From Megamerina dolium (taxonomy: Eukaryota; Arthropoda; Insecta; Diptera; Megamerinidae), in the NCBI GenBank assembly GCA_963854835.1, contig OY978527.1:31410547-31474546 (forward strand): DNA of 64,000 nt, written 5' to 3'. Position numbers and translations under genes: made by a program. The notes below the pieces were generated by a model. The model saw nothing but the letters and a program-made list of their open reading frames with translations, was not told the DNA's origin and did no database searches. Of the stretch, positions 23,042-35,199 are shown piece by piece. Every line of letters begins with the position of its first letter. Position 1 is the first letter of the stretch.

Positions 23042-24804
23042 CATTTGTCACACACATTATATACGTGAGTTCACTATCCCAATAAACAATGAGTAAGCAT
23101 AAAATATAATGCTTGGAGTAAGCTTGAAAAACGATTACAAATCTGATGATTTTACAAGTGGTCCTACGCGAAAAGAAAACTTGGTGGCGCTGCTTCGAGT
23201 TATGTAATTGAATCGTGCCATACCCTGATTTCAATAAAGAACTGAGTGCAACTTGTTTATCATTCTTTTGTTTCAACTAATTTGATTTAGTGCATGCAAA
23301 AATAAACGAACATTCTCTTTGTTTTGAACCTCAGTTCACTGATAAAGTAAGACGCAATAAATAGCAAAAATTATTCGAATTAGTGAAATAAAATGAAATA
23401 GAAATATTTTTACTCTTTTATTGAATATAAAAAGAATATGAAAAGCGTATTTTTTTTTTAAATATTGGAATATTGCTCCCTGAAAGAGATTTACAGACAT
23501 TTGGAAAACAATTGTAAATAAACATTACTGTAAGCTTCTAATTAATTACTCGCTCAAGCCTGAAAGATGATTTAGTGCAATTGTATAGAAGCTGCACCAC
23601 AACCAATGTCCGAAAAGCCTGAAAGTTGCCAAATTACAAACTTGTTTCAGGCTTTCCAGGCGTCGTTTGACAGTTAACTCATTCGAACATTAGTGCAGGT
23701 GAATATGATTGTGCTAATGTTTAGAATATGAAAAAGTTGAACAAAATTACTGAATTAATTAAAATTAAATTATAATATCATAGAAGTATCACTTTTACCG
23801 AACTAGCATATTTTTGTTGATGTCTCATTTGTCGAAAATCTCATCCCTAGATGTAAAGTTATTTTTACAAACTCAATGAAATCGATAAACTCCTTCAATA
23901 CCATGAAAACGTTTTCCATTTTATAAAATACTCGTTTTAACTTGAAATAAGAGAAATATGCAAAGAATACTGTTTATAATGAAAATGTTTACATATATTG
24001 GCTGCGAAATGTCAAAACTTCGAAGAAACGTCAAGCGCGAAAAGTTTGATGTGGAAAGCCGGAACGACTTCGAAAGCCGCAACGCCGGAAAACCAGGTAT
24101 GGAGCTTAGCTTTATAGTAAGGAATATTTTTCCCTTTTGCTTACTTTTGAAATATTTTACAACATGTTTAAGATTACTGTAAGTTTTTAAAAGCATGTCT
24201 GTCTAATCATCAACGTTGCCTTTTCATATGCACTTTCTACTTTATATTTGTAGTAGATTGTATAAAAAGGCTTGAAAACTAAAGTTTAATTTGGTCCGTA
24301 GTTATAGTCATCTTAAATTTAGAATCGGCTTTTTGGCAGATTGTTGAATGGGAAATATGTCAAACAAGTCGATTCTAACTTCAAAATGATTCTTGCCCTG
24401 ACCACAAGTACGAGCCAATAAATTTAATGAAGCAATATAATAAAATACCAAAAACGCAATGCAACGCTTAGTACTATTGATATTGATATCCTGACAGCAG
24501 ATAGTAAGGAACTAGATAGACCATAACAGAAAATTAAGCGACAATACTGCAGACGACCTCCCGACGCAATACTTCACGGTGGTTTCGGGGGAGCTTACCG
24601 CAGGTAGTAGATCTACGGCAATACGGAAACCAGACTTACTTGTTTTGTATTTGCAACTTAAACAATGAATAATGACTAAACGAACCTGTATCACGTCAAA
24701 TAAAGTGGCAGAGTAGAAAATAAAAACTACTAAGCCCGAATTCGGCATCGGGTCAACAGTATTTCAGCATTAGTCCGTTTTGTGTAGCCGGTAGGTTGAA
24801 ACGG
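23042..24804. other. AT-rich intergenic sequence
   Basis: Apart from one exon candidate at 24009-24096 no gene or repeat family was recognised. ORFs at 23010-23276, 23921-24196 and 24512-24748 show no motif. Confidence 0.4.
24009..24096 (+). CDS. Candidate first coding exon
   Basis: An ATG in good context (GAAATGTC) opens 29 codons of markedly more coding-like, less AT-rich sequence than its surroundings, rich in Arg, Lys, Glu and Asp (starts MSKLRRNVKREKFDVESRND), ending at a donor-like CCAG|GTATGG. Downstream the frame turns into low-complexity hydrophobic residues, as expected of an intron. No partner exon was found and I do not recognise the protein. Confidence 0.33.
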
Positions 24805-25978
24805 CCATTTTAAGACTGAAGAACAACAAAGCTGCAGGTACTGATGGCCTGCCTGCCGAGTTGTTTAAGACCGGAGGCGATGAGCTGTTCACCCGCATGC
24901 ACCAGCTCATAAGCAGAATATGGTCGGATGAAAGCATGCCTGATGATTGGAGGCTTAGTGTTCTCTGTCCTGTACATAAAAAAGGAGACCCCACAATTTG
25001 CGCCAACTACCGTGGAATAAGTCTCCTGAGCATCGCATACAAGGTTCTATCGAGCGTACTGTGTGAAAGGTTGAAGCCTATGCTCAGCAACCTGATTGGA
25101 CCGTATCAGTGTCGCTTCAGACCTGGTAAATCCACCATCGACCAGATTTTCACACTGCGCTAAATCCTGGAGAAGACCCAAGAAAAGCAGATCGACACAC
25201 ACCACCTATAAAGCCGCTTTCAACAGTCCGGTAAGGGATTACCTGTACGCAACAATGTCTGAGTTCGGTATTCCTGCAAAGCTCATTCGACTTTGTAGAA
25301 TGACACTGCATAACTCCTGTTGTGCAGTGAAAATTGAGAAGGACCTCTCCGCACCGTTTAGTACCGAACGTGGTTTCAGGCAAGGCGATTCGTTATCGTG
25401 CGACTTCTTCGATCTTATTATGGAGAAAATAATACGAGCTGCTGATCTACGACATAATGGCACTATCTTCAACAAAAGTGTCATGCTGTTAGCGTATGCC
25501 GACGATATTGACATAATCGGCATGAACACGCGAGCAGTCAGTACAGCATTCTCAGAGTTGGAAAGAGAGTCGCGTCGGATGGGTCTTACGGTGAACGAGG
25601 GCAAGACGAAGTATCTAGTGTCAACAAACAAAGAGTCCCGGCGTCTTGGACAGCACGTGACATCAACAACTGTAATGACGTCAGCTTGGAGATCAATGCC
25701 GATATTGACATAGTAAAGCGCATCAAAATCCAGCGGCTGCGCTGGCTAGGTCATGTCGAGCGAATGGAAGAACACGCTTAAGCTAAGAAGGTGTTATATT
25801 CGGAACCCGCTGGAGGACGACGCAGAAGAGGAAGACCTAACCTCCGGTGGAAAGATCAAGTACTGGAGAACCTTGCAATTTCTAACTAGCGCCAGCTAGC
25901 AAAGGACAGAGATGGCTGGCGAAGCATGTTATTTTCGGCCTAAATCGATATTCGGTTGTTATGGCCACATAAGTAAGT
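24805..25978 (+). mobile_element. LINE remnant (non-LTR retrotransposon), copy 1
   Basis: 5'-truncated and internally deleted. It ends in the family's 3' tail GGTTGTTATGGCCACATAAG followed by TAAGTA, like the better-preserved 3' end at 47400-48188. Insect elements of this type are often labelled endonuclease-reverse transcriptase; I do not assign a clade. Confidence 0.85.
24812..25942 (+). pseudogene. LINE reverse transcriptase, broken
   Basis: Across frames: a KAAGTDGLPAELFK block, LCPVHKKGD and ANYRGISLLSIAYKVLS, FRPGKSTIDQIFTLR then a stop at 25163; a frameshifted, shortened palm region; RGFRQGDSLSCDFF; then the catalytic YADD in LLAYADDIDIIG (near 25490-25530). After KESRRLGQHVT a deletion removes the thumb region, and the C-terminal LRWLGHVERMEEHA and RRRRGRPNLRWKDQV blocks follow from about 25735. 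Stops, frame changes and the deletion make it inactive. Confidence 0.85.
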
Positions 25979-27410
25979 AGTAATTCAAAATTTTCGTTTT
26001 TTTCAGATTTTATCATAAAATTAAAAAACTTGGGGAATAAAATAAACACCCCAATGTCAAAAAAACTGCTGAGATAGATAACTTTGAATCTCTTTTTAAT
26101 AAATACCCATGATCGAATTGATATTAAAAAAGTGAACGAATTCAGCATTACCCCGCCTCTGTTTACGATAAATATGATAATATTTCACATTAAAACGAAT
26201 TAATACAAAATGCATCTATTATTTACTAACAAAATAATTCACAAAATTCACTTTCAATATTTAACTAAATTATTTCAAATTATTTTGTCTAAATTTCATC
26301 GTTTGATTAAATTTTTTATAAAAATGTGGTAAGTCTGAAGACAAAAGAAAAATTCTAAATGAAATATCTTCCAATCATAAACCAAGATATTAAGAATTAT
26401 ATTCCAAATATTTAGAATCGCAGTGGCTCTTGTTTTATTTCAATAGTGATTAAATTTTGCTGCTTAAAGTTGCCAAAATTTGATTGCGTTTTCCCACAAA
26501 ACTTAGTTTGAATTAATTTTCTTTATTATTAAAGGTGCGATATGATCTTAAAACTGTTGCAGCTCATGTGAGGCTGCAGGGTAATAATTGATTTTTGATA
26601 ATATGACTTAGCAGCCCAGCCTCCAAAATATATACTATAAATTAATTTATAAAATAAAAACATTAATAAAAAAAAAATCAAATCTAACAGAAAATAAAGC
26701 TACAAATAATAAACAACATATTTTTCGGATGACGCACTTTGCTTCAATTCTAAATGAAAAAAATAAGATGCTTCACAATAACAATAAATTGCTCGTGCAT
26801 AAATACAGGGGTACCATATATTTTTATTACGTTATAATCATTTGACCCATAACTAATTTCTTTTGAAATAATAAATATATGAAATATAAGAAATTACAAA
26901 TGATGCCCCTCAATGGAAACTTTCCATATAAGTCAATGTTCCAAATTCTAGAATTTTGTGAACACAAAAAGTAGGACGGTGAGTATGCCGAGAGTACTTT
27001 GTACTGCTTAATGCATAAAACAGAGTTCCAAAATCTGTGATAGCTTTTCTTACAGTATCATAACAATACAAAGTATGTAAGCCACTTTTATAATAAACGT
27101 AAAAATTGTAAAAGAAATTTTTTTTTGTAAAATTATAGGGGAACAAGAATTTTACTTCATTAAAATACAAAACAACCTTGCTCAGGATGTTGAGAGTTCC
27201 ACTGAAGATGCAAACATTTTTTTAAGATTAAAATTTTATTTTCTTTGAAAAAGTTTCAAATATTAATTTGCCTTAAAATTTAAATATGTTCAAATAATCA
27301 AAAACTAACTAAAATGACAACAAATCGAACCTTGACTAACCGAACTACCAAAATCTTTTTGAAAATGAAAATACCTACTTTGGTGCAACGAGACCAAAAC
27401 GGCAACGCTG
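25979..27410. other. Very AT-rich intergenic sequence, nothing recognised
   Basis: Long A/T runs and no credible ORF; ORFs at 25882-26148 and 26910-27170 are low-complexity. Confidence 0.45.
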
Positions 27411-27665
27411 GTGGGTGTCGTAGCTCTGTGGTTAGTGCGTTGGCCTTCTGATCTGTAGGTCGTGGGTTCAATCCCCGGCTGAAGCAAAAGTTAATATCGA
27501 CAAGATTTTTCTTTTGAGCGGTACCCGGCCCTGACATAACTTTTAATAAGTAGGTCTCTTCTAATACTGTCCAAAATTTAACACGCACAACAGTACTGGA
27601 AGAGAGGTTCGACCAAAGAGCCCTTCGGAGCTTAGAAATATCACATATTTATTTTATTTTATTTT
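27411..27665 (+). mobile_element. tRNA-derived SINE with internal deletion
   Basis: Head GTGTCGTAGCTCTGTGGTTA (A box), B box GGGTTCAATCCCC at about 27465-27477, then a shortened body (TTTGAGCGGTACCCGG joins directly to TAATAAGTAGGTC) and the tail TTTAACACGCACAACAGTAC to CACATATTTATTTTATT. A full-length ~380-bp member would keep the ~110 bp lost here. Confidence 0.82.
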
Positions 27666-28949
27666 TTTTTAATCTAGCAATTCCTTGGATTTTTATACTG
27701 AAGAGACGATTGCTGTTCCAACAGCAAAAAAAAATTGAAACAAGAGAATATGAATAATAGCCTGCAGAGGGAAAACAAAGGTAGCAAAAACATACAATAT
27801 TCATGACACAAACATTCAATTTTTTCATTAAAATACTGCACATAACACTGATTTGTTGAGTTATCTCCTACTCTTGTACGAGTGCAAATCATGGTATAAT
27901 TATAGAGCTAGAGCGATAACAGAGAGTTCTCACGCATGTAGGAGAAATAAAAAAACAACAACAAACACATTGCAAGCTGAAGCCAAGAGGAATGTTTTTT
28001 CCAATTGCTCTACCTTATGTTCTTATACCACCGATGCAATCCCCAGCGGTTAAATCTTTTTCAATCGCTCTCATTCGTTTTTTCACTTTCTGTAGGAAAC
28101 AACAACAATTCTGTCCTCGAGCGAAGAAGAGTTGATGGTGTGATATCGCCATATCGAGTTCAATTTTTCGCATACGCAATACGCACATTAAACGATCTTA
28201 ACTTATTATGCCACGCAGTACTGCGGTACATATGTACTATTGTATTTATTTACATACATACATATATGTATGTAGATATTTAGAACATTTAAATTTTTAA
28301 CTTTTTTTAAATACTAACCTTAGCACCTATTGCCATTTTTGTATGCATTTTAAATTCTGCTGTGAAAAAATGTTCCAAAATATAAAAAAGATTGCTAGTT
28401 TTTCTGCAATCAGCAAACTTGACAAACGCAATTTTCTGCTTCAACACAAAGTTTTTTCTCCTTCACTTTAATATAAGCAACACGGATAATGTTTTTTTTT
28501 TTTATAAATACACGCCTTCTTTTAATTATAAATTTTCCTTATGCTCTTCGAAACATAATCTTTCACCTTTTATTGGCGCGTTTTGGTAAATTTGTAAATT
28601 TAATACAACGATTTGCTCTTATTTCACACTACTTTGTTACACTTGTGTCGTAGAAACACAACCACACTGCTTGGTATACTTGATATAACTAAAATGATAT
28701 TGCCTTTCGGTTTTCGAAGTACGTATGATTACGTGTTGTGTGATGTTATTATTTTGATCAGTTGAGACAAACAATGATAACACTAGTCGCGTCACAAACT
28801 GCGTTCGTATATAAAAAAGAGAAACGAAAGACAACAAACTGTTTACTCGTTTCTCCTCTCTTGCAGGAAGTTGAATTTGTATGGAAAAGTGGAGATTTAT
28901 GCGTCGACCATTGGAAATACTCGTATATAGAAAATTTTGGGTCATCGAT
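27666..28949. other. AT-rich intergenic sequence
   Basis: ORFs on both strands here are low-complexity. One minus-strand micro-exon candidate lies at 28319-28336. Confidence 0.4.
28319..28336 (-). CDS. Candidate first coding exon (6 codons)
   Basis: On the minus strand CAAAAATGGCAATAGGTGCT runs into AAG|GTTAGT: a good start context (A at -3, G at +4), six codons (MAIGAK) and a consensus-like donor. No downstream exon was found to the left. Chance occurrence cannot be excluded. Confidence 0.22.
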
Positions 28950-29480
28950 TTTGGTTTTTGCAGGGAATAGTCAAACTGAATAAACTAAAAAAAAAAACAA
29001 ATTGCAAAAAATCTCACCATAAGCGTGGCACAGCTCGTGAGTCAATTAAATTTCATAAAAATGAAAATGCGTGATATCATTTTAAGGCATAAAAAAAAAA
29101 ATCACTACAATTCTCCCTTTATATATTTGTCGTTTTAACTTAGTTTAATCTCGAATTGCAGTTTTTCAGTCAAATTACAATGTAGTTTAAACTAAGTTTA
29201 AACGCCCAATCTAGTTGGGTTAAACTAAGATTAACCTATCAGTTGTTCAGCTGTCTCCTCTTGCACTCCAGTACACATTTTCTTGCTATGGTTTCAAATA
29301 AGTTGAAATTTTAAGTCCGCTTACATAAACTTAATTTTAACCTAATTTAAACTTGTTCTGAAAAACTGGCCCTTTCATGTTGTTTGTTGCTATAGGACAG
29401 AATTATATCACCGAATTTTTTGAGTTTACAATATTTGACATAGCAATAACAACTTTCAAATAAGAGTGTTTTAAAATTAC
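28950..29480 (+). repeat. Unclassified dispersed repeat, copy 1, with an insertion
   Basis: GGGTCATCGATTTTG, GCGTGGCACAGCTCGT, TTAAATTTCATAAAAAT and, later, ATATCACCGAATTTTTTGAG occur in the same order in 36296-36600. About 260 bp (29110-29370) present only here are bounded by CAGTTTTTCAG and CTGAAAAACTG, an inverted pair, suggesting a small insertion; no clear target duplication. Confidence 0.5.
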
Positions 29481-31051
29481 CACTTAAAAGTATGAAAAAA
29501 ATTATAATACTGTACTTTAGAGGTCCAAGCAAAATAGTCCCGACGAATTCCGCTCTAATTCCTATTGTATGCTAAAGTATGGACCTTTGACGTTTGGACA
29601 AAAATGTGATTTATAAATTAGTCCAAAAAAAATTATTCGACAAAAATTCAACAACATTGTTAATAAAATAAAAAGTACAGGTAAGTGCTAAAGAAAGGGG
29701 AATTATTATTCGACAGTAAATTTTGGAAGAACTGCCATTGTTATAAATCAATAGGTAGTTCCGCTTTCATTCTCTCACATAGATGTTATTTTAAATAATG
29801 TTGCCACCTTGTTCAAGGTCAAATGTGGCAGTGGTACTATAGAGCTATATATTCACTTCATAATTCACATTTATGCTTTTTAAACAAATTTGAACAATGT
29901 ATTTTAGCCTCTTGTCATGTCACCAGAGACAAAACGGACTGAGCACATAAGAGAATTTTCGGCAGCTCCTTTTCGGCAAGATTACCGTCAGCCACTTCAT
30001 GTACATACACACATGTGCACTGGCGATGAGAAGTGGATAACATTTACATCATTACTCTTGCATAAACGCATAGTATTTGCCCACTGTATTTTTTCATTTC
30101 GAATTTCAATTTCAAAATTGTTGCATTATATGAAAAATATGGACCCAAAATGGATATGCCAAAAATTGTTGTAAACTCTTCTTTTTTTTTTTCTTTTGAA
30201 AACTGGTTAAAATTTTCAGTAAAACTTGAACATTTAGGGATTTTTTTAAAGGAATATAAGGTGGCAGAAGTTAATATGGCCCACAAAAAGAGCGAGCGAA
30301 GTTACCTGTGTATTTATATCATATACCTGTCTGGTTAATTTGTTAAGGGCAATATTATTATAATATAAAATTTGTAAAAATAAATGTTTTTTCCCTATCA
30401 TAACTTGCCTATTTAAACTGACATACTGTAAATCATCACACCATACTATTTATTTATAATTTTGATGATTTAAGTAAACAAATTAAAATACCCTTTCATT
30501 GTTTTATGTTTCCTCCCCCTCATTGGCATCTATTTTAATTTCCATTGTCAACCGAATCTGGAATTCCACAACGTCACACGCTAAAGAAAGTAGTTTGTCT
30601 GACGCAAGACACGTGTTAGTAAACATCATTCTTCAAATATTGCACATATATAACATATGTGTAAACGGCACCGCGTAATATCATCGCGGCACTTTTGGCA
30701 ACAGATGAGAGAATTGAGGCTTTTATTCGCTCAAAACATTTTTAATGCTACCGCTCATTTTTGTAGAAATTATCTAAAATCTCAATTCATATTTCAGATT
30801 TTGAATCATGGTGCAATCAACAAAGTGGTGTTACTGAAAAGTCATTTTTCGTTTTTGATTATATATTTTTGTAAAGATAAAAAACCTAAAAGTTTTCAAT
30901 TAAAATGAATCTATAAATCCAATATTATTTTTACGATGTGAATATCGAAAGAATTATATTTTTATACCCTACACTCAAAGAGTCTAGGGTATATTAAGTT
31001 GGCTATTCTGTTTATAACATTCATAAAGAGAGGTAATAAATATGTAAACGT
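29481..31051. other. AT-rich intergenic sequence
   Basis: Nothing recognised except an isolated TGDEKWI near 30020, reminiscent of mariner transposases but without supporting context. Confidence 0.4.
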
Positions 31052-31532
31052 ATTGTATGAAGTAGATTATTACTCAGAATCATGCTCTGAGTCGATTAAG
31101 CTAGACAATATGGAGTCCGTGTTATCCCGGGATATTAGCGCAGTGTTTGAGCCTTCGATGGGTATAAAATTAAGTACGTGGCGGGAGAGTATGCACAGAT
31201 TCTGGATAAGGTTAAGAAGCGAGTCTATAGCGGAAATTGCACATGTGAACATTACATTATTTTGGCAGGCATAACATAATAATTGGCGTTGATTTTATGA
31301 TTGATCAAGGATTTACGTTAAATTTAAGTCGACCAATCCTACGCTATGCTAATGACGAATTACCATTGAACACTGGTTACAAGTGTAGTGAAAACGTCAA
31401 TCAAATACTGGCATTTCAACGACAAGAGCTTATAGCAAAATCAGAAATGGTAATTGGGGCACAGATGAATGTGGATGATGCGATAGCAAATTGTGGGTAG
31501 TGGAGACATATAAGCAAATACAAAATAAAAAA

Positions 31533-34500
31533 TCTCCTTACAGTCGGCTGGGGCCGACCAAATTATACCCTGCATATGTAGATATATATATATAAAAAGT
31601 TGGCTCGTATATCCATCCTTTTCTTCCACTACTTTGTGTAGGACCTACATTAAGAAGCAGGCGTACCTCACCAATTTTGGAGGATCAATTTCTGCCTATA
31701 ATACTAAACTACATAGGTTGCAATGGGTTGACCTAGGCGTATTAATTAGTAAGTTATGGGTGTTTTAATGTTTAAGATAAATCCGAGACTTTATACGGAA
31801 TATATATAAAAAGTGGGCGTGACGTATCTCTTTCTGGTATATCTAATTGATTTTTCAATATCAATCCACACCTTAAATTTGGTTGTCCTACGCTAAATGG
31901 TTTGTAAGTTATGGAGCTTAAAAATTTTAGTTTAATTACCTCGACTTTGTATGGGAGACCTATGAAGGAATGGGCGTGGTACACTGATTTTCTGCCAGAT
32001 TATTTCCGACTACGATATTAATCTAAGTGTCAATTATGGTTATTTTAGGCAGAAGATTGCCGAAGTTACAGCTGTTTCAATTTAAAATTTGTATGGGGGC
32101 TACAATAAACAGTGGGTGTGGCGCGCTCATTTCCAGTGAGTCTAGTTGCTCGTACAATACTATTCCATACCTTAAATCTCGTTGTCGTACGCTAAATGAT
32201 TTGTAAGTTATGGAGCTTAAAAGTTTTAGTTTAATTACCTCGACTTTGTATGGGAGACCTATGAAGGAATGGGCGAGGCACACTGATTTTCTGCCAGATT
32301 ACAGCCGAAGTTACAGCTGTTTCAATTTAAAATTTGTATGGGGGCTACAATAAACAGTGAGTCTAGTTGCTCGTACAATACTATTCCATACCTTAAATCT
32401 CGTTGTCCTACGCTAAATGGTTTGTAAGTTATGGAGCTTAAAAGTTTAGTTTAATTCCCTTGATTTTGTATGGGAGACTCATGAAGGAGTGGGCGTGGCA
32501 CACTGATTTTCTGCCAGATTTTTGCCTACTACGATATTAATTTAAGTATCAATTATGGTTATTCTAGACAGAAGATTGCCGAAGTTACAGCTGTTTCAAT
32601 TTAAAATTTGTATGGGGGCTACGATAAACAGTGGGCGTGGTGCGCCCATTTTCTGTGAGCCTAGTTGCTCGTACAATACTATTCCGTACCTTAAATCTCG
32701 TTGTCCTACGCTAAATGGTTTGTAAGTTATGGAGCTTAAAAGTTTTAGTTTAATTCACTTGATTTTGTATGGGAGACTCATGAAGGAGTGGGCGTGGCAC
32801 ACTGATTTTCTGCCAGATTTTTGCCGACTACGATAATAATTTAAGTATCAATTATGGTTATTCTAGACAGAAGATTGCCGAAGTTACAGCTGTTTCAATT
32901 TAAAATTTGTATGGGGGCTACGATAAACAGTGGGCGTGGTGCGCCCATTTTCTGTGAGCCTAGTTGCTCGTACAATACTATTCCGCACCTTAAATCTCGT
33001 TGTCCTACGCTAAATGGTTTGTAAGTTATGGAGCTTAAAAGTTTTAGTTTAATTCCCTTGATTTTGTATGGGAGACTCATGAAGGAGTGGGCGTGGCACA
33101 CTGATTTTCTGCCAGATTTTTGCCTACTACGATATTAATTTAAGTATCAATTATGGTTATTCTAGACAGAAGATTGCCGAAGTTACAGCTGTTTCAATTT
33201 AAAATTTGTATGGGGGCTACGATAAACAGTGGGCGTGGTGCGCCCATTTTCTGTGAGCCTAGTTGCTCGTACAATACTATTCCGTACCTTAAATCTCGTT
33301 GTCCTACGCTAAATGGTTTGTAAGTTATGGAGCTTAAAAGTTTTAGTTTAATTCCCTTGATTTTGTATGGGAGACTCATGAAGGAGTGGGCGTGGCACAC
33401 TGATTTTCTGCCAGATTTTTGCCGACTACGATAATAATTTAAGTATCAATTATGGTTATTCTAGACAGAAGATTGCCGAAGTTACAGCTGTTTCAATTTA
33501 AAATTTGTATGGGGGCTACGATAAACAGTGGGCGTGGTGCGCCCATTTTCTGTGAGCCTAGTTGCTCGTACAATACTAATCCATACCTTAAATGTCGTTG
33601 TCCTGCGCTAAATGGTTTGTAAGTTATGGAGTTTAAAAGTTTTAGTTTAATTCCCTTGATTTTGTATGGGAGACTCATGAAGGAGTGGGCGTGGCACACT
33701 GATTTTCTGCCAGATTTTTGCCGACTACGATATTAATTTAAGTGTCAATTATGGTTATTCTAGACAGAAGATTGCCGAAGTTACAGCTATTTCAATTTAA
33801 AATTTGTATGGGGGCTACGATAAACAGTGGGCGTGGTGCGCCCATTTTCTGTGAGCCTAGTTGCTCGTACAATACTAATCCACACCTTAAATCTCGTTAT
33901 TCTACGCTGAATAGTTTGCAAGTTACAACCGGTAACATTTTTTTTAATTTCCGCAACTTTGTATGGGAGACCCAAAAAGCAGTGGGCGTGGCACACTGAT
34001 TTTCTGCCATATTATTTCCGACTACCATGTTAATCTAAGTGTCAATTATGGTTATTCTGAACATAAGATTGTAGAAGTTACAGCTGTTTCAATTTAAAAG
34101 AAGTACAGACACTTTGTATGAGAGCTACGCTAAAAAGTAGGCGTGGCTCAACCACTTTTGGCGACGTTATATAGTAGTATAATATAAGTCTATGTCCCAA
34201 ATATTGTTGTCCCAAGTCGTATATTATGTGAGTTATAGCAAGTTAAAAATTTTGAAAATTTCGAGGTTAGTCGCTTTGAATGCTTGGTGTGGGCGTGGTT
34301 ATTGACCGATCATGCCCAATATCAATCCCCTCCGTACTCTTGGATCATAGATTACTTATGCCAAATTTCATCGAAATAGCTCAATATTTACTCAAGTTAT
34401 CGTGCGAACCAGCCAGGTGACAGACAGACGGACGGACGGACATCGTTAAATCGAAAATTTAATCGACGCTGATCACGAATATATATCCATGTCTATATCT

Positions 34501-34573
34501 CCGGAGATTCCTTTAAGTGGACACAAACATCTGACCGAAATGAATATACCATGCATATTGCATTATGCAGGGT
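31533..34573. mobile_element. 3-kb unclassified insertion carrying tandem repeats
   Basis: Inserted into gypsy sequence at a point readable from the intact copy at 5519-5530. ATAAAAA lies on both sides (31525-31531, 34574-34580), a probable target duplication. The ends carry an inverted TATACCCTGCAT / ATGCAGGGTAT pair (31562 onward and ending 34576). The centre is a ~299-bp tandem array. The 3' part contains the CAGACAGACGGACGGACGGA run and TCGAAAATTTAATCGACGCTGAT-like sequence common to several dipteran repeats. No coding frame; class unknown. Confidence 0.75.
31750..34150. repeat. Tandem array, ~299-bp unit, about eight units
   Basis: The landmark AGATTGCCGAAGTTACAGCT recurs near 32054, 32573, 32872, 33171, 33470 and 33769, with an incomplete unit near 32300 and diverged units at both ends. 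Central units are nearly identical and alternate between two variants. Minus-strand ORFs of 68-69 codons within each unit are by-products of the repetition. Confidence 0.92.
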
Positions 34574-34673
34574 ATAAAAACATCATACTTGGAAAAACGT
34601 TAGTTGAACCTAAAGAGAATGTAAATGTTACCGGCGCCACCGTCTTTTATGAGAAAAATACGTCTGGTACATA

Positions 34674-35199
34674 ATATGCTATTTATCATATATTTGCTTT
34701 AATGATAACCTTCACTACAATTCACATGTACATTCGTAAGCTTGTTTGCTAACTTAATATTATATGAGCTGCTCTTAAATACTTTTTTGTGTGATATAAA
34801 TAGACATTTGTGGTGATATTATGAGTTGCGAGACGAATGAACCTTCACACGAATTTTTCTGTTTTGTATTCTGGATAGCAAAGCGAACATATATTCGCTA
34901 AAATTCGGTGAACGAGTGAACGGTGAACGAAAATAAATTTTTGGGTATCTTTGGCTTTGAAATATCAAAATTATGAATTTTGGATGAACGCATTTGTTAA
35001 GTACGCTTATAAGAGCAATGCCCACAATTTTGCCGTGATCATTCGCGCAAAAACAACCCTTGAACTCAACGTTTCTTTAGAATAAGCCGTCATCGTAATA
35101 CTAACAACAAGACCAATAAATGTTAATTCCGCCAAGAAATAATTCCAGCACATCGACTTCGAATGATCATCGCTACTTTGTGCATCGCAGTGGTACCAA
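34674..35199. other. Spacer between gypsy fragment and BEL remnant
   Basis: May contain the 5' LTR and leader of the BEL/Pao element, but with no second LTR to compare I cannot define it. Confidence 0.3.

Larger units (their letters stand above)
31052..34673 (+). mobile_element. Gypsy family A fragment (protease region), split by an insertion
   Basis: 31052-31532 and 34574-34640 together align with 5040-5590 of the first gypsy copy: the GVDFMID block, LRYAN, ELPLNTGYK, KSEMVIGAQMNVDD, then after the interruption the NIILGKTLVEPKEN segment. The active-site DTG is lost (the region reads differently near 31115) and frames are broken. The insertion occupies 31533-34573. No RT or integrase follows. 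Confidence 0.8.

Noticed and set aside
29159..29360. Small MITE bounded by CAGTTTTTCAG / CTGAAAAACTG
   Set aside because: Only 11-bp ends and no target duplication found; noted as an insertion within a repeat instead.
29917..30174. Mariner transposase fragment (TGDEKWI near 30020)
   Set aside because: Seven residues only; flanking translation in any frame does not match mariner.
32077..33996. Series of similar minus-strand 68-codon ORFs
   Set aside because: They repeat with the ~299-bp tandem unit and have no start context, motif or sign of coding constraint.
31750..34150. CRISPR-like array
   Set aside because: Whole units repeat without spacers; eukaryotic minisatellite-type array.
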